From positions 186,001 through 250,000 of the forward strand of contig CAXPDR010000018.1 in assembly GCA_964215955.1 (NCBI GenBank): a stretch of 64,000 nt of DNA, read 5' to 3'. This document shows positions 1 to 7,929 of this stretch, piece after piece. How positions within the stretch are numbered: position 1 is the first letter of the stretch; every line of letters begins with the position of its first letter. This DNA comes from GCA-2706205 sp964215955 (GTDB lineage: Bacteria; Bdellovibrionota; Bacteriovoracia; Bacteriovoracales; Bacteriovoracaceae). A program made the position numbers and the translations under genes. Under the pieces are notes generated by a model, which saw only the letters and a program-made list of their open reading frames with translations, was not told where the DNA came from and searched no databases.

Positions 1-1
1 G

Positions 2-403
2 CAACTTAAAGAATCTGCTATGGTCCCTTACGCAATGGCAGTATTACTAACAATTGTAGCCTTTCCAAAACATATAGCCCTTGTGGGTATTTATTCGTTG
101 GCCATAGCTGATCCACTATCAGCAATAATTGGCATTAGATTTGGAAAGCATAAGCTTACACCGACCAGAACCATTGAAGGATCACTCGCTTTTTTTCTAA
201 GTATAACAATAGTGTCATTAGTAATTTTAACAGGATTTAATGGTAAGTTTGATCTTTTAATTTTATTTGTAGCATCACTCTTAGGAATTTTAGCAACAGC
301 TTTTGATATGATTCCACTAAAGTTGGATGATAATCTTACAATTCCACTATTCACTTCCGCGGCTTTATGGACGATATGTACACTGTTTGGTGTTTATATT
401 TAA
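2..403 (+). CDS. Polyprenol/diacylglycerol kinase-like membrane protein (5' end outside window)
   Basis: This is the C-terminal part of an integral membrane protein; the frame is open from base 2, so the gene starts upstream of the window. The visible 134 residues are mostly hydrophobic, with about four membrane spans. The stretch IADPLSAIIGIRFGKHKL followed by TIEGSLAFF matches the conserved block of the dolichol kinase / CTP-transferase family (D-x2-A-x-IIG-x-R-x-GK, then a T-x-EGS-x-AFF element). Members phosphorylate prenol or diacylglycerol lipids or act in CDP-lipid chemistry; the substrate here cannot be read from sequence. The stop lies 12 bases before sdaA and the sdaA SD sits just after it, so the two are probably co-transcribed. 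A phosphatidate cytidylyltransferase-like role is the main alternative. Confidence 0.6.
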   Translation, partial: QLKESAMVPYAMAVLLTIVAFPKHIALVGIYSLAIADPLSAIIGIRFGKHKLTPTRTIEGSLAFFLSITIVSLVILTGFNGKFDLLILFVASLLGILATAFDMIPLKLDDNLTIPLFTSAALWTICTLFGVYI

Positions 404-415
404 ATAGGAGCTTAA

Positions 416-1807
416 TTGTCGGTTAGTATTTTCGATATTTATACAGTAGGTATTGGACCATCTAGTTCTCATACTGTTGGCCCAATGAAAGCAGCGAAAT
501 CTTTTATTGATTTCATTGGTGGAATTAATAAATTTAACGAAATTCATATGATTAAATGCGATTTCTATGGTTCACTGGCCTTAACAGGCAAAGGACACGG
601 AACAGACAAAGCATTTCTCTTAGGTGCTCAAGGTTATGAACCTGAAACCATTGATTCTAATGAAATTCCAAATATCTTAGAAAAAGTTACCAAAGAAAAA
701 AAACTATATTTAAACTTCGAATCTAATCAATTGACTATAAATTTTGATCCTAGAAAAGATCTTAAGTTCCACAGACGAGTAAGTCTTCCTCATCATCCAA
801 ATGGTATGGCCTTCGCAGCATTCGACACAGAAGGTAGAGAGATTATTCGAAAAATTTATTATTCTGTTGGTGGTGGCTTTGTCCTAGAGGAAGCTGAAAT
901 TGATACTCCTAATGTAATTGATGCACATATTCAAACCACTCCTTTTCCATACAAAACTGCTGCAAAGCTTTTAGCTGATTGTAAAAATGAAAACTGTAGA
1001 ATCTCTGAATTAGTTTTAAAAAATGAACTAACTTGGCGAACTAAAGATGAAATAAAAAAAGAAGTTCTCAATTATTGGAAGGTCATGCAAAACTGCATTG
1101 AAAGAGGACTGAAAAATACAGGTGAGCTACCAGGTGGTCTTAAAGTTCAAAGACGAGCGCCAAAAGTTTATCAACAACTTCTTTCTCACCCCGAAAAGAA
1201 CTTAATGGATTCATTAAATGTACTAGACTGGGTTAACCTTTATGCACTTGCTGTTAATGAAGAAAATGCAGCCGGAGGACAAGTTGTTACGGCTCCAACC
1301 AACGGCGCGGCAGGAATTATACCCGCAGTTTTACAGTATTTTGCTAAGTTTTGTCCTAAAGCAAACGACGATCTTATTGTTGATTTTCTTTTGACAGCCG
1401 GTGCGATTGCTATTCTTTATAAAACAAACGCAAGTATTAGTGGAGCAGAGGTTGGATGTCAGGGTGAAGTTGGAGTCGCCTGCTCTATGGCCGCAGGAGC
1501 TTTGTGTGAAGTTCTAGGTGGATCGATAGAGCAAGTAGAAAACGCTGCTGAAATAGCTATGGAACATAACTTAGGTCTAACATGTGATCCAATAGGTGGC
1601 CTTGTTCAAATTCCTTGTATTGAAAGAAATGCAATGGGAGCAATTAAAGCGATAAATGCTGCGAGAATGGCATTACGTGGAGATGGTTCTCATTATGTAA
1701 GTTTGGATAAAGTTATATCGACCATGAAACAGACTGGTAAGGATATGAAAAAACAATACAAAGAAACGAGTCGTGGTGGTCTGGCCGTTAATATTCCTGA
1801 GTGTTAG
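416..1807 (+). CDS. sdaA: L-serine dehydratase, iron-sulfur type, single chain
   Basis: Converts L-serine to pyruvate and ammonia using a [4Fe-4S] cluster in the cytoplasm. The 463-residue length and the order beta domain (SIFDIYTVGIGPSSSHTVGP at the N-terminus) then alpha domain fit the one-polypeptide enzyme. The alpha domain shows GGQVVTAPTNGAAGIIPA and the cysteine-bearing segments AEVGCQGEVGVACSMAAG and LTCDPIGGLVQIPCIERNA that carry the cluster ligands. The start is TTG at 416, chosen because AGGAG lies a few bases upstream and the typical N-terminal motif begins immediately. The gene fits an organism that burns amino acids; hutH and hutI occur in the same window. No clear terminator is seen between it and the converging gene. 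Confidence 0.93.
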   Translation: MSVSIFDIYTVGIGPSSSHTVGPMKAAKSFIDFIGGINKFNEIHMIKCDFYGSLALTGKGHGTDKAFLLGAQGYEPETIDSNEIPNILEKVTKEKKLYLNFESNQLTINFDPRKDLKFHRRVSLPHHPNGMAFAAFDTEGREIIRKIYYSVGGGFVLEEAEIDTPNVIDAHIQTTPFPYKTAAKLLADCKNENCRISELVLKNELTWRTKDEIKKEVLNYWKVMQNCIERGLKNTGELPGGLKVQRRAPKVYQQLLSHPEKNLMDSLNVLDWVNLYALAVNEENAAGGQVVTAPTNGAAGIIPAVLQYFAKFCPKANDDLIVDFLLTAGAIAILYKTNASISGAEVGCQGEVGVACSMAAGALCEVLGGSIEQVENAAEIAMEHNLGLTCDPIGGLVQIPCIERNAMGAIKAINAARMALRGDGSHYVSLDKVISTMKQTGKDMKKQYKETSRGGLAVNIPEC

Positions 1808-1864
1808 ATTACGGTTTGTGATAAAAAGAATACAAAGTAATGCCAGAAATCTTATTGAACTCTC

Positions 1865-2731
1865 TTAGAAAGCAAAAGCGTAAGTTTCTTGTTGCTCTTC
1901 ATTTTGAGCGTAATCATTTTCTAATTCCTGCTCTTGATCGTAACCTTCTTCAGTATTTGGCTCTTCCATTTCTAACTCTCTTTCAGAGTCAATATCTTGA
2001 GCGTACTCATCAGTTTGCTCTTCTTCATTTTGATCATTCATTTCCCAGTTAGAAGTAACTACACCTTCTGCTTGTAATTCTGGATTTTTAAACTCTAATC
2101 TTAATCCTGCAAAGTTTGTATCGTCGGTAAGGTTAAGCATGTACTCACCTTTAGCTACGTTTACTGGGTAAAACAAACCACTCTTTAATTCTCTTGTTTC
2201 ACTATCTTCATATTGGAAAACGTTTCCAACCATTTCAGTTCTAATAACTGAGATGCTTAATGATTTACCATCTGGAAGAGTTGCATTAAGACCCTCAATA
2301 ATACCATTTCTTACCTGTACACTTCCTGAGAATTTTGCACCTTCTAAAGATCTTTTCTGATATAAACCACCTGTTAATTCTAAAGATCCTGTATTTTGAA
2401 CAGCAGGAGGATTAGTTACCTCAACCACTTCCACTTCCTTTTCTTCTACTTTTTTAGGAGCAACTGCTTTAACCATTTTTTTAAATTGCTTAGGTTCAAC
2501 TGTTTTTGTAGTCAAAGATTTTGACATATCGAACTTAGGTAGGGATGCTGCAGTTCTTCCAACAGTAACTACTCCCTGAATGTCATCTAATCTTTTTGCG
2601 AATTTGATATTTAGATCATTTTTAAGAAAAGCGTTCTTATCTACAACAATAGAATTCATACTTCCTAAAGCGAAAAATAGGAATGTTCCAGTTACTGTAG
2701 TTGCTAAAAATGCTTTCTTTAATGTTTTCAT
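1865..2731 (-). CDS. Acidic exported protein of unknown function, sigma-54 promoter
   Basis: Unrecognised 288-residue protein. The ATG at 2731 is chosen because AGGAG lies 7 bases upstream (2739-2743) and the protein then opens with a signal or anchor sequence (MKTLKKAFLATT, then a hydrophobic stretch to about residue 27). The middle has a Lys/Glu/Val-rich linker (residues about 80-100) followed by a probable beta-rich domain. The last 55 residues are extremely acidic (runs of E, D, Q) and end in YAFAF. An upstream in-frame ATG at 2782 would overlap the promoter and is rejected. A near-consensus -24/-12 element sits directly upstream, so expression should need RpoN and an activator. Possibly an envelope or secreted protein; no family is recognised. 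Confidence 0.75.
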   Translation of the reverse strand: MKTLKKAFLATTVTGTFLFFALGSMNSIVVDKNAFLKNDLNIKFAKRLDDIQGVVTVGRTAASLPKFDMSKSLTTKTVEPKQFKKMVKAVAPKKVEEKEVEVVEVTNPPAVQNTGSLELTGGLYQKRSLEGAKFSGSVQVRNGIIEGLNATLPDGKSLSISVIRTEMVGNVFQYEDSETRELKSGLFYPVNVAKGEYMLNLTDDTNFAGLRLEFKNPELQAEGVVTSNWEMNDQNEEEQTDEYAQDIDSERELEMEEPNTEEGYDQEQELENDYAQNEEQQETYAFAF

Positions 2732-2755
2732 CTCTTCTCTCCTGTGCCTTATATA

Positions 2756-2773
2756 AAGCAAGGAGTGTGCCAA
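2756..2773 (-). promoter_or_regulatory. Sigma-54 (-24/-12) promoter
   Basis: On the minus strand this reads TTGGCACACTCCTTGCTT, matching the RpoN consensus TGGCAC-N5-TTGC with correct spacing. Transcription would begin near 2746, giving a leader of about 15 bases that contains just the AGGAG site before the ATG at 2731. Position, strand and spacing all fit the gene downstream. Whether this genome encodes RpoN cannot be seen here. Confidence 0.75.
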
Positions 2774-2893
2774 CAAAGTCACCTAATAATTAGCACCTAA
2801 GTAGCTGAAACTACTAAAAATTTAAAGGTCTAGCTGTGAAATTTTTAGACAGTGTATATATACTTTACACAAATCTTATATAAATTTAGTTTA

Positions 2894-3085
2894 TTAAGCG
2901 TAATCTAGCTTAATTCCCATATAGTCAGCATGAGAAGATCTAAATCTCTTTATAGCAATTGTTACCAGCTCATCTACTGGCATTCCAGAATTCTTGGCCA
3001 TAGTCTCAAGATCCTTAACTAGCTGAGCTTCAATGTTTACAGTTAATTCTGCCAATTCACCTTTATTGTGTTCCTGTGTCTTCAT
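2894..3085 (-). CDS. Small ribbon-helix-helix-like protein
   Basis: A 63-residue protein with an AAGGAA SD in front of its ATG. The segment AELTVNIEAQLVKDLETMAKNSGMPVDELVTIAIKRFR has the beta-helix-helix pattern of ribbon-helix-helix (CopG/Arc-type) proteins: a short beta strand, helix 1 with D/E and K residues, the turn SGMPVDEL, then helix 2 with a basic end. Such proteins bind DNA as dimers. It is the last gene of a minus-strand run after mrp and the 176-residue gene, with only 18 bases before it. No toxin gene follows, so an antitoxin role is not supported. A non-DNA-binding scaffold role is possible. Confidence 0.65.
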   Translation of the reverse strand: MKTQEHNKGELAELTVNIEAQLVKDLETMAKNSGMPVDELVTIAIKRFRSSHADYMGIKLDYA

Positions 3086-3103
3086 AATTAAATTCCTTTT
3101 TAT

Positions 3104-3634
3104 TTACAAAACTTTAAGTGCATTTTTCTTTTTTAAATCAACTAATAGATTTGTTAACTCAAAATCTAATAGCTCACTATTTTTATATATATCTTCAACA
3201 TTATTGTGATCTACAATTGTACTAAGTAATGAAAACTCAGACGGTGTAAGGGGTTTAGCCTCTTTTATATAGTCCGGATTAACTAACAAGTTCAAATCCC
3301 TAGGAGGCTTCAATTCTTTTGATTTTAAATATAATTCATAAGATTCACTAAATTTCTTTTCCAGATGAGATACTGAAATATTTAGTTTTTGAGACTTTGT
3401 TTCTACTAAACCAGGTTCTTGAACAGCTCGATAACCACTTTCCAAAACATTAATAATTAAATTAATTAGAGACTTGTAAGACTCCTTCTTACCGTATTGG
3501 ACACCTAAAATTTTTCCAGACGAAAATAAAATTGTACCAATTAACCTTGAGTTTTCTGGATCCAAGAAGTTTATATAACCAGAAAACCCAACAAGTGATT
3601 GATCTTCTAAATATTTAAAAAATTTCTCTTTCAA
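3104..3634 (-). CDS. DUF4388/PATAN-like protein with C-terminal winged-helix-like segment
   Basis: A 176-residue cytoplasmic protein, tentatively placed in the DUF4388-like group found in deltaproteobacterial signalling proteins. The N-terminal half (residues about 5-60, with GYINFLDPENSRLIGTILF and SSGKILGVQYG) looks like the short beta-rich module of that family. The last 50 residues (LTPSEFSLLSTIVDHNNVED onward) look like a small winged helix. The start is TTG at 3634, 5 bases after the mrp stop, with GAGAG as a weak SD, so translation is probably coupled to mrp. No catalytic motif is visible. Assignment rests on pattern only. Confidence 0.55.
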   Translation of the reverse strand: MKEKFFKYLEDQSLVGFSGYINFLDPENSRLIGTILFSSGKILGVQYGKKESYKSLINLIINVLESGYRAVQEPGLVETKSQKLNISVSHLEKKFSESYELYLKSKELKPPRDLNLLVNPDYIKEAKPLTPSEFSLLSTIVDHNNVEDIYKNSELLDFELTNLLVDLKKKNALKVL

Positions 3635-3639
3635 ACTCT

Positions 3640-4788
3640 CTACTCTTTTTTAAATAGTTTTGCTAACAAGCCCTTCTTTTTATTATCTTCAGGATTAAAA
3701 TAGCTGTCTACCTTAGCAGCAATTTCCCCGTAGGCATTCCAAATTGAAGAACCTTCGTACTTCTCAGTATTACACATATAAGGCTTTCCAAAATCAGCCC
3801 CTTTCCTTATACCAAGGTCTAACGCAATTTTACCTAGATAGCCTACACCTAATTCATTACAAGCTGACATCACACCGCCAGTTCCATATAAAAAGTGCTC
3901 TTTTCCACAGTCATCACAAATAAATGAACTCATATTTTCCACCATTCCAATAACATGCAAGCCCATTTTATCGAACATATGCAAAGCTTTTCTTGCATCT
4001 AATAGCGCAATATCTTGAGGTGTTGAAATAATAATGGCACCATCTACTATTACATTCTGGATCATAGAAAGCTGAACGTCCCCAGTTCCAGGTGGCAGAT
4101 CCATAAGTAAATAATCAAGCTCTCCCCAGTCCGTATCAAAAAAGAATTGGTTTAGAACTCCACCAAGCATTGGACCACGCCAGACAACCGGCTCGTCCTC
4201 ATGAATAAAGTTTCCAAATGAAATAAATTTTATTCCGTAGCTTTCTAAAGGAAGAATTTTTTGGTCTTCAGTAGCCTGTGGTCTATGATCCCTTCTATTA
4301 AGCATTAAGGGGAGTGATGGTCCATAGATATCAGCATCTATAACACCAACTTTATATCCACTTTTTGCAAGTGATACTGCCAAGTTCGTAGTAAATGTTG
4401 ATTTACCTACTCCACCTTTTCCAGAACCAATCGCTATAATATGTTTTACTCCAGGAATCTTTCTCTTTTCACCCACCGATCCATGACCGACTTTTAATTG
4501 AGCTGGTTCACCAGTTGATTTTGGAGCTTCTGTACCTACTGAGGAGTATACATCTTTGGAATTATCTGTAGATTGAGGAATTAAAAACAGATTATCTTCA
4601 CTAATATCAGCTTCAAGAGTTTTAACGATTTCGGCTTCCAACTTCTTCTTATTTTCAGGGTCTATACCTGATCTGTCATATTTTACATGCAGGTCTTCAC
4701 CTTTTTGCTCTACAGATATGATTCTATTCTCTTCTCCTAGGGATTTTCCGCTAACAGGATTTATTATTTGATCAATTTTGTCTTTCAT
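3640..4788 (-). CDS. mrp: Mrp/ApbC-family P-loop NTPase, Fe-S cluster carrier
   Basis: Cytoplasmic Fe-S cluster carrier/assembly ATPase of 382 residues. Residues 1-70 form a short MIP18/DUF59-like domain. After a variable linker comes the deviant Walker A GSGKGGVGKST (121-131), then switch-like DADIYGPSLPLML and DLPPGTGDVQLS, all diagnostic of Mrp/NBP35 proteins. A CxxC pair (ICDDCG) near the C-terminus is the cluster-binding site at the dimer interface. The C-terminal tail is lysine-rich. AAGG lies ahead of the ATG. It leads a small operon with the DUF4388-like and ribbon-helix-helix genes. The Fe-S serine dehydratase nearby is a possible client, but that is only inference. Confidence 0.92.
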   Translation of the reverse strand: MKDKIDQIINPVSGKSLGEENRIISVEQKGEDLHVKYDRSGIDPENKKKLEAEIVKTLEADISEDNLFLIPQSTDNSKDVYSSVGTEAPKSTGEPAQLKVGHGSVGEKRKIPGVKHIIAIGSGKGGVGKSTFTTNLAVSLAKSGYKVGVIDADIYGPSLPLMLNRRDHRPQATEDQKILPLESYGIKFISFGNFIHEDEPVVWRGPMLGGVLNQFFFDTDWGELDYLLMDLPPGTGDVQLSMIQNVIVDGAIIISTPQDIALLDARKALHMFDKMGLHVIGMVENMSSFICDDCGKEHFLYGTGGVMSACNELGVGYLGKIALDLGIRKGADFGKPYMCNTEKYEGSSIWNAYGEIAAKVDSYFNPEDNKKKGLLAKLFKKE

Positions 4789-4887
4789 ATTTACCTTTTT
4801 TGATTTGGTCAGTTTTTCTTATTATTTACAAAATATTTTTACTCGTTAATATAAAATAAAACGAACACTATTTAAAAGGAAAAAAGC

Positions 4888-5451
4888 TTGGCACACAGTA
4901 GACGTATTTTCGTGATTAATCCTAAATTCCAGTACAAATTCTGTTTCATTATTTGTAGTTTAGTATTTCTAGGAAGTCTTGTTTATCCATTAACAATTTA
5001 CGAGCTTTTCGAATATATCTTTGACTTAGCTGGCAAATTACAGTCTAGCGGTGTCGTTTCTGATGGCTCAATAGATCAATACAAGGCCCAAAGAGCCAGC
5101 CTGACAATGTATCTAATCCTTACCCAACTAGGGTTTATTGGATTAGTTTTCATTTTCTGTATCTTTATTTCTCATAAAATTGCTGGGCCAATGTATAAAT
5201 TAACCATGTTTTTACAAAATATCAGAAATGGTGGGGAAATTAATGAACTTTTCTTCAGAGAAACAGATCAATTTTCCGAAATAGCTGACGAAATTAATTT
5301 AACTCTTACCTATCTCACTGAAAAATCTGAAGATGAAAGAGAGACCATAGAAGAAATCAAAGCCTATATAGAAAATATTTCCTTAGTCGTACCAGAGGAT
5401 AAAAAACCAGTATTAGAGGAAATTCAAAGAAAACTAAATGAATTAAAGTAA
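4888..5451 (+). CDS. Two-TM HAMP-domain membrane protein without output domain
   Basis: A 187-residue inner-membrane protein. Two hydrophobic spans (about residues 19-40 and 75-97) flank a short periplasmic loop. Immediately after TM2 the HAMP signature appears (SHKIAGPMYKLTMFLQNI, then FSEIADEIN), followed by a short Glu/Lys-rich coiled coil to the end. No histidine-kinase, methyl-accepting or cyclase domain follows. The start is TTG at 4888 with AAAAGGA upstream. It is divergent from mrp. Proteins of this kind occur widely in myxobacteria and Bdellovibrionota, and their partners are unknown. It may act as a small transmembrane adaptor. Confidence 0.7.
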   Translation: MAHSRRIFVINPKFQYKFCFIICSLVFLGSLVYPLTIYELFEYIFDLAGKLQSSGVVSDGSIDQYKAQRASLTMYLILTQLGFIGLVFIFCIFISHKIAGPMYKLTMFLQNIRNGGEINELFFRETDQFSEIADEINLTLTYLTEKSEDERETIEEIKAYIENISLVVPEDKKPVLEEIQRKLNELK

Positions 5452-5528
5452 TTCCTGTTTTCTCTATTGGAACTCATTCCAATCAATGTTAGACTTTAAA
5501 CTGATTCCACAAAAAGCATGGAGGCGAT

Positions 5529-7550
5529 TTGTTAGGGAAATTGGTAAGTACATTATTATTGTTAATGTTAAGCACCGCTTACGCATCAACTCCCGCACTT
5601 CACAACCTTGATAATTCTAAGAATTTCAAAAAAATCCAATTCAGTAACAAAGAATCAAAAATTGCTAATAATTTTAAAAAGGTTTATAAACTTGCACGAA
5701 AAGGCATTTTTAATAAAAGAATTATTCGTGCTCTTCACAAAGACGTTTTAAAAAATAAAACTTATAAACACTTAGCTCCTTGGTCAAATACTCTCCTCAC
5801 ACTATCAAAACTAAGAAGTGTAAAAACCATAAATAATGAATGTAAGAAACTGGACTCCAAATACTATGAAGATTTAGTACTCAATTATCTTCAGGAAGAG
5901 AATAAGTTTTTCTGTGAAAGAAAGTTACTAGAAGCTCAAACAAAAGGGATAAGAGGAAAAAGTTTTAAATTTAGTATTTTAAAATCTCAATTTGCTAGCT
6001 TGAATCCAAACACCTTTTTAAGACTCCAAAAGAATATCTCAAGCTTATTAAAGAATGCGAGAAGAAAAAAGACACTTTTTAAAAATATATCTTCTACTAT
6101 TTCCACCTTCATTATCACTAATAATATTACTCCTAGTAAGAACTTAATAAGTAATGTATTTCCTAGCCCTAATTTTGTTCGGTATTTACAAGAAAAAGAT
6201 TTGAATCAATGGACTTCAAAAAACATTTATTATCGAGAATTTAAAAAGCTAAAAGATATTGCCTTTAATTCCATTGATAAAAACGAAGATATCAAGTCTA
6301 TTCACGAAGCTCATAAAGCATTTCAGGAGTACCATAAAAGAATCGACGAGCTATTACCACAAAGAAAATCTATTGCAACCCTTCTAAGCTTGTCTAAATC
6401 ATATATGCGAAGAAATCACTTTTCTCTAGCAGAAGAAGGGTTTGAGACTATCATCAAGAAAAATTCTTATAATTATATTGATGCTGTTTTTAATCTTATG
6501 TGGAGTAAATTTCAACAAGATAAAATCAGTGATGCTCTTTCTGTTTTAGATACATATATCAAATCTCAAGAACAATTAAATCAGAACTCTAAAGTTCATT
6601 TTTGGAAAGCTAAATTGATGGCAATGAATGGAGATGAGGATGACTCAATATCCGTATACAAAGAAGTAATTAATCAGAACCCTCTAAGTTTTTATGCTAT
6701 TTTATCAGCTAAGCAGCTTTCGAAACTAAAACAAACTTCAACCAAGTTTAATTACTTAAGTAATTTACCTATTGATAAAAAGAAAGAAATTAAATTTAAT
6801 AAGTACACAACGAGATGGATTAAAAGAACTACTTTGTGGGCACAATTTAATTTAACAAAACTTGTCGACTTAGAAATCAAAACATTACAAAAACTGTACC
6901 CAAATCATTCCCTTGATGGACAAATTAAAAACCTTGCTTTTAATCTTGCTGAAAAGAAAGAATATTTAAATAGCTTTAAAGTGATTTATAAAAACATTCA
7001 CAGAAACAATCTAACATTAGATGAAAACACACTAAAAATTCTTTTTCCTAAACCATTTTTTAGTCAAATTGAAAAAGCGAGTAAAGACTTCGACCCAATT
7101 ATAGCTCTTTCTTTAATACGACAAGAGTCTGGATTTAATAAATATGCTAGATCTCACGTAGGCGCACGAGGCCTTATGCAGTTGATGCCAAATACGGCCC
7201 GACAATTCAAAAGAAAGCTTAAGACAAAACATCTCTATAACCCAAAGCTTAATATCAAAATAGGTACGAAGTACTTTAATCAGCTCTTAGAGAACTATAA
7301 TAATAACCTCGTTTACAGCCTAGCTGCATATAATGCAGGCGAAAAGAGAGTAAACGAATGGCAACAAGAATATATGACGAGTGGTAATATTCTTCAAAAT
7401 ATTGAAAATATTCCATTTTTAGAAACCCGAAAGTACGTTAAACTAATTTTTAGAAATATCTTTTTTTATAAAATGATTCTTGAAGATGATCAAAAAGACT
7501 CCCAAGCGCTTAACCAAATTTATGATATACACTTGGGATTCGAAGGCTAA
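5529..7550 (+). CDS. slt: Soluble lytic murein transglycosylase, Slt family
   Basis: Periplasmic enzyme that cleaves the MurNAc-GlcNAc bond of peptidoglycan, leaving 1,6-anhydroMurNAc. TTG start at 5529 with GGAGG 4-5 bases upstream, then a signal peptide ending near residue 20 (TAYAS). A long alpha-helical, TPR-like region fills residues about 50-500, as in the Slt70 superhelix. The C-terminal SLT domain has the catalytic glutamate in IRQESGF (Glu533), GARGLMQLMPNTA, and the closing block SLAAYNAGEKRVNEW. Length (673) fits Slt70. The stop overlaps the converging small exported gene by 4 bases. In a predator it could act on its own wall or on prey wall; the sequence does not decide. Confidence 0.92.
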   Translation: MLGKLVSTLLLLMLSTAYASTPALHNLDNSKNFKKIQFSNKESKIANNFKKVYKLARKGIFNKRIIRALHKDVLKNKTYKHLAPWSNTLLTLSKLRSVKTINNECKKLDSKYYEDLVLNYLQEENKFFCERKLLEAQTKGIRGKSFKFSILKSQFASLNPNTFLRLQKNISSLLKNARRKKTLFKNISSTISTFIITNNITPSKNLISNVFPSPNFVRYLQEKDLNQWTSKNIYYREFKKLKDIAFNSIDKNEDIKSIHEAHKAFQEYHKRIDELLPQRKSIATLLSLSKSYMRRNHFSLAEEGFETIIKKNSYNYIDAVFNLMWSKFQQDKISDALSVLDTYIKSQEQLNQNSKVHFWKAKLMAMNGDEDDSISVYKEVINQNPLSFYAILSAKQLSKLKQTSTKFNYLSNLPIDKKKEIKFNKYTTRWIKRTTLWAQFNLTKLVDLEIKTLQKLYPNHSLDGQIKNLAFNLAEKKEYLNSFKVIYKNIHRNNLTLDENTLKILFPKPFFSQIEKASKDFDPIIALSLIRQESGFNKYARSHVGARGLMQLMPNTARQFKRKLKTKHLYNPKLNIKIGTKYFNQLLENYNNNLVYSLAAYNAGEKRVNEWQQEYMTSGNILQNIENIPFLETRKYVKLIFRNIFFYKMILEDDQKDSQALNQIYDIHLGFEG

Positions 7551-7921
7551 TCTAGTTCAAAGATTACAAATTTATTTTCTTCGAAATCTATTTTTAATTG
7601 CCAAACACCATCCATACCAGAGAAAAAATAGATTTCATCAACAATGAACTTTCCCCTTGAGACATTTTCAATCATTACATCCATACTTCCATGCTCATGA
7701 CCATCCATAACCATCCATGGATAAAGAATAATTTTATCTAAATTTAGATTTTCACCACTAACTAAATCACTTAAATTAACTTCAACTGTTGAAAAAGCAT
7801 CAATATGTGGCCCTTCAATCCAATTCAACTCTATACATATTTTATTTTCTAATACCTTATCGCATTCTTTCCCCATTACGAACTGTGAAAACATAAGACT
7901 TATAAGTAATAAATATTTCAT
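7547..7921 (-). CDS. Small exported protein beside Met/His-rich gene
   Basis: A 124-residue protein with a signal peptide (MKYLLLISLMFSQFVMG) cut near residue 18. The mature part is predicted beta-rich and contains HEHGSMDVMIENVSRGKF and a preceding WMVMDGHEHG stretch rich in Met and His. It resembles periplasmic Ig-like copper or metal-handling modules (FixH/YtkA-like), but this is pattern only. It starts 8 bases downstream of the Met/His-rich gene and is almost certainly co-transcribed with it. The stop overlaps the converging slt gene by 4 bases. Confidence 0.6.
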   Translation of the reverse strand: MKYLLLISLMFSQFVMGKECDKVLENKICIELNWIEGPHIDAFSTVEVNLSDLVSGENLNLDKIILYPWMVMDGHEHGSMDVMIENVSRGKFIVDEIYFFSGMDGVWQLKIDFEENKFVIFELD

Positions 7922-7929
7922 TTTTTCTC

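Noticed and set aside
1840..2052. Plus-strand open frame of 70 codons rich in Leu, His and Phe
   Set aside because: Lies antisense to the acidic tail of the exported gene; its composition is a by-product of Glu/Gln codons on the other strand, and there is no SD.
4888..4904. TTGGCACACAGTAGACG as a further sigma-54 promoter
   Set aside because: The -12 TTGC is missing, and the site is the start of the HAMP protein reading frame.
5466..5483. Hairpin ATTGGAA-CTCA-TTCCAAT as terminator of the HAMP gene
   Set aside because: No U-run follows and the stem is AT-rich; kept only as a weak structure.
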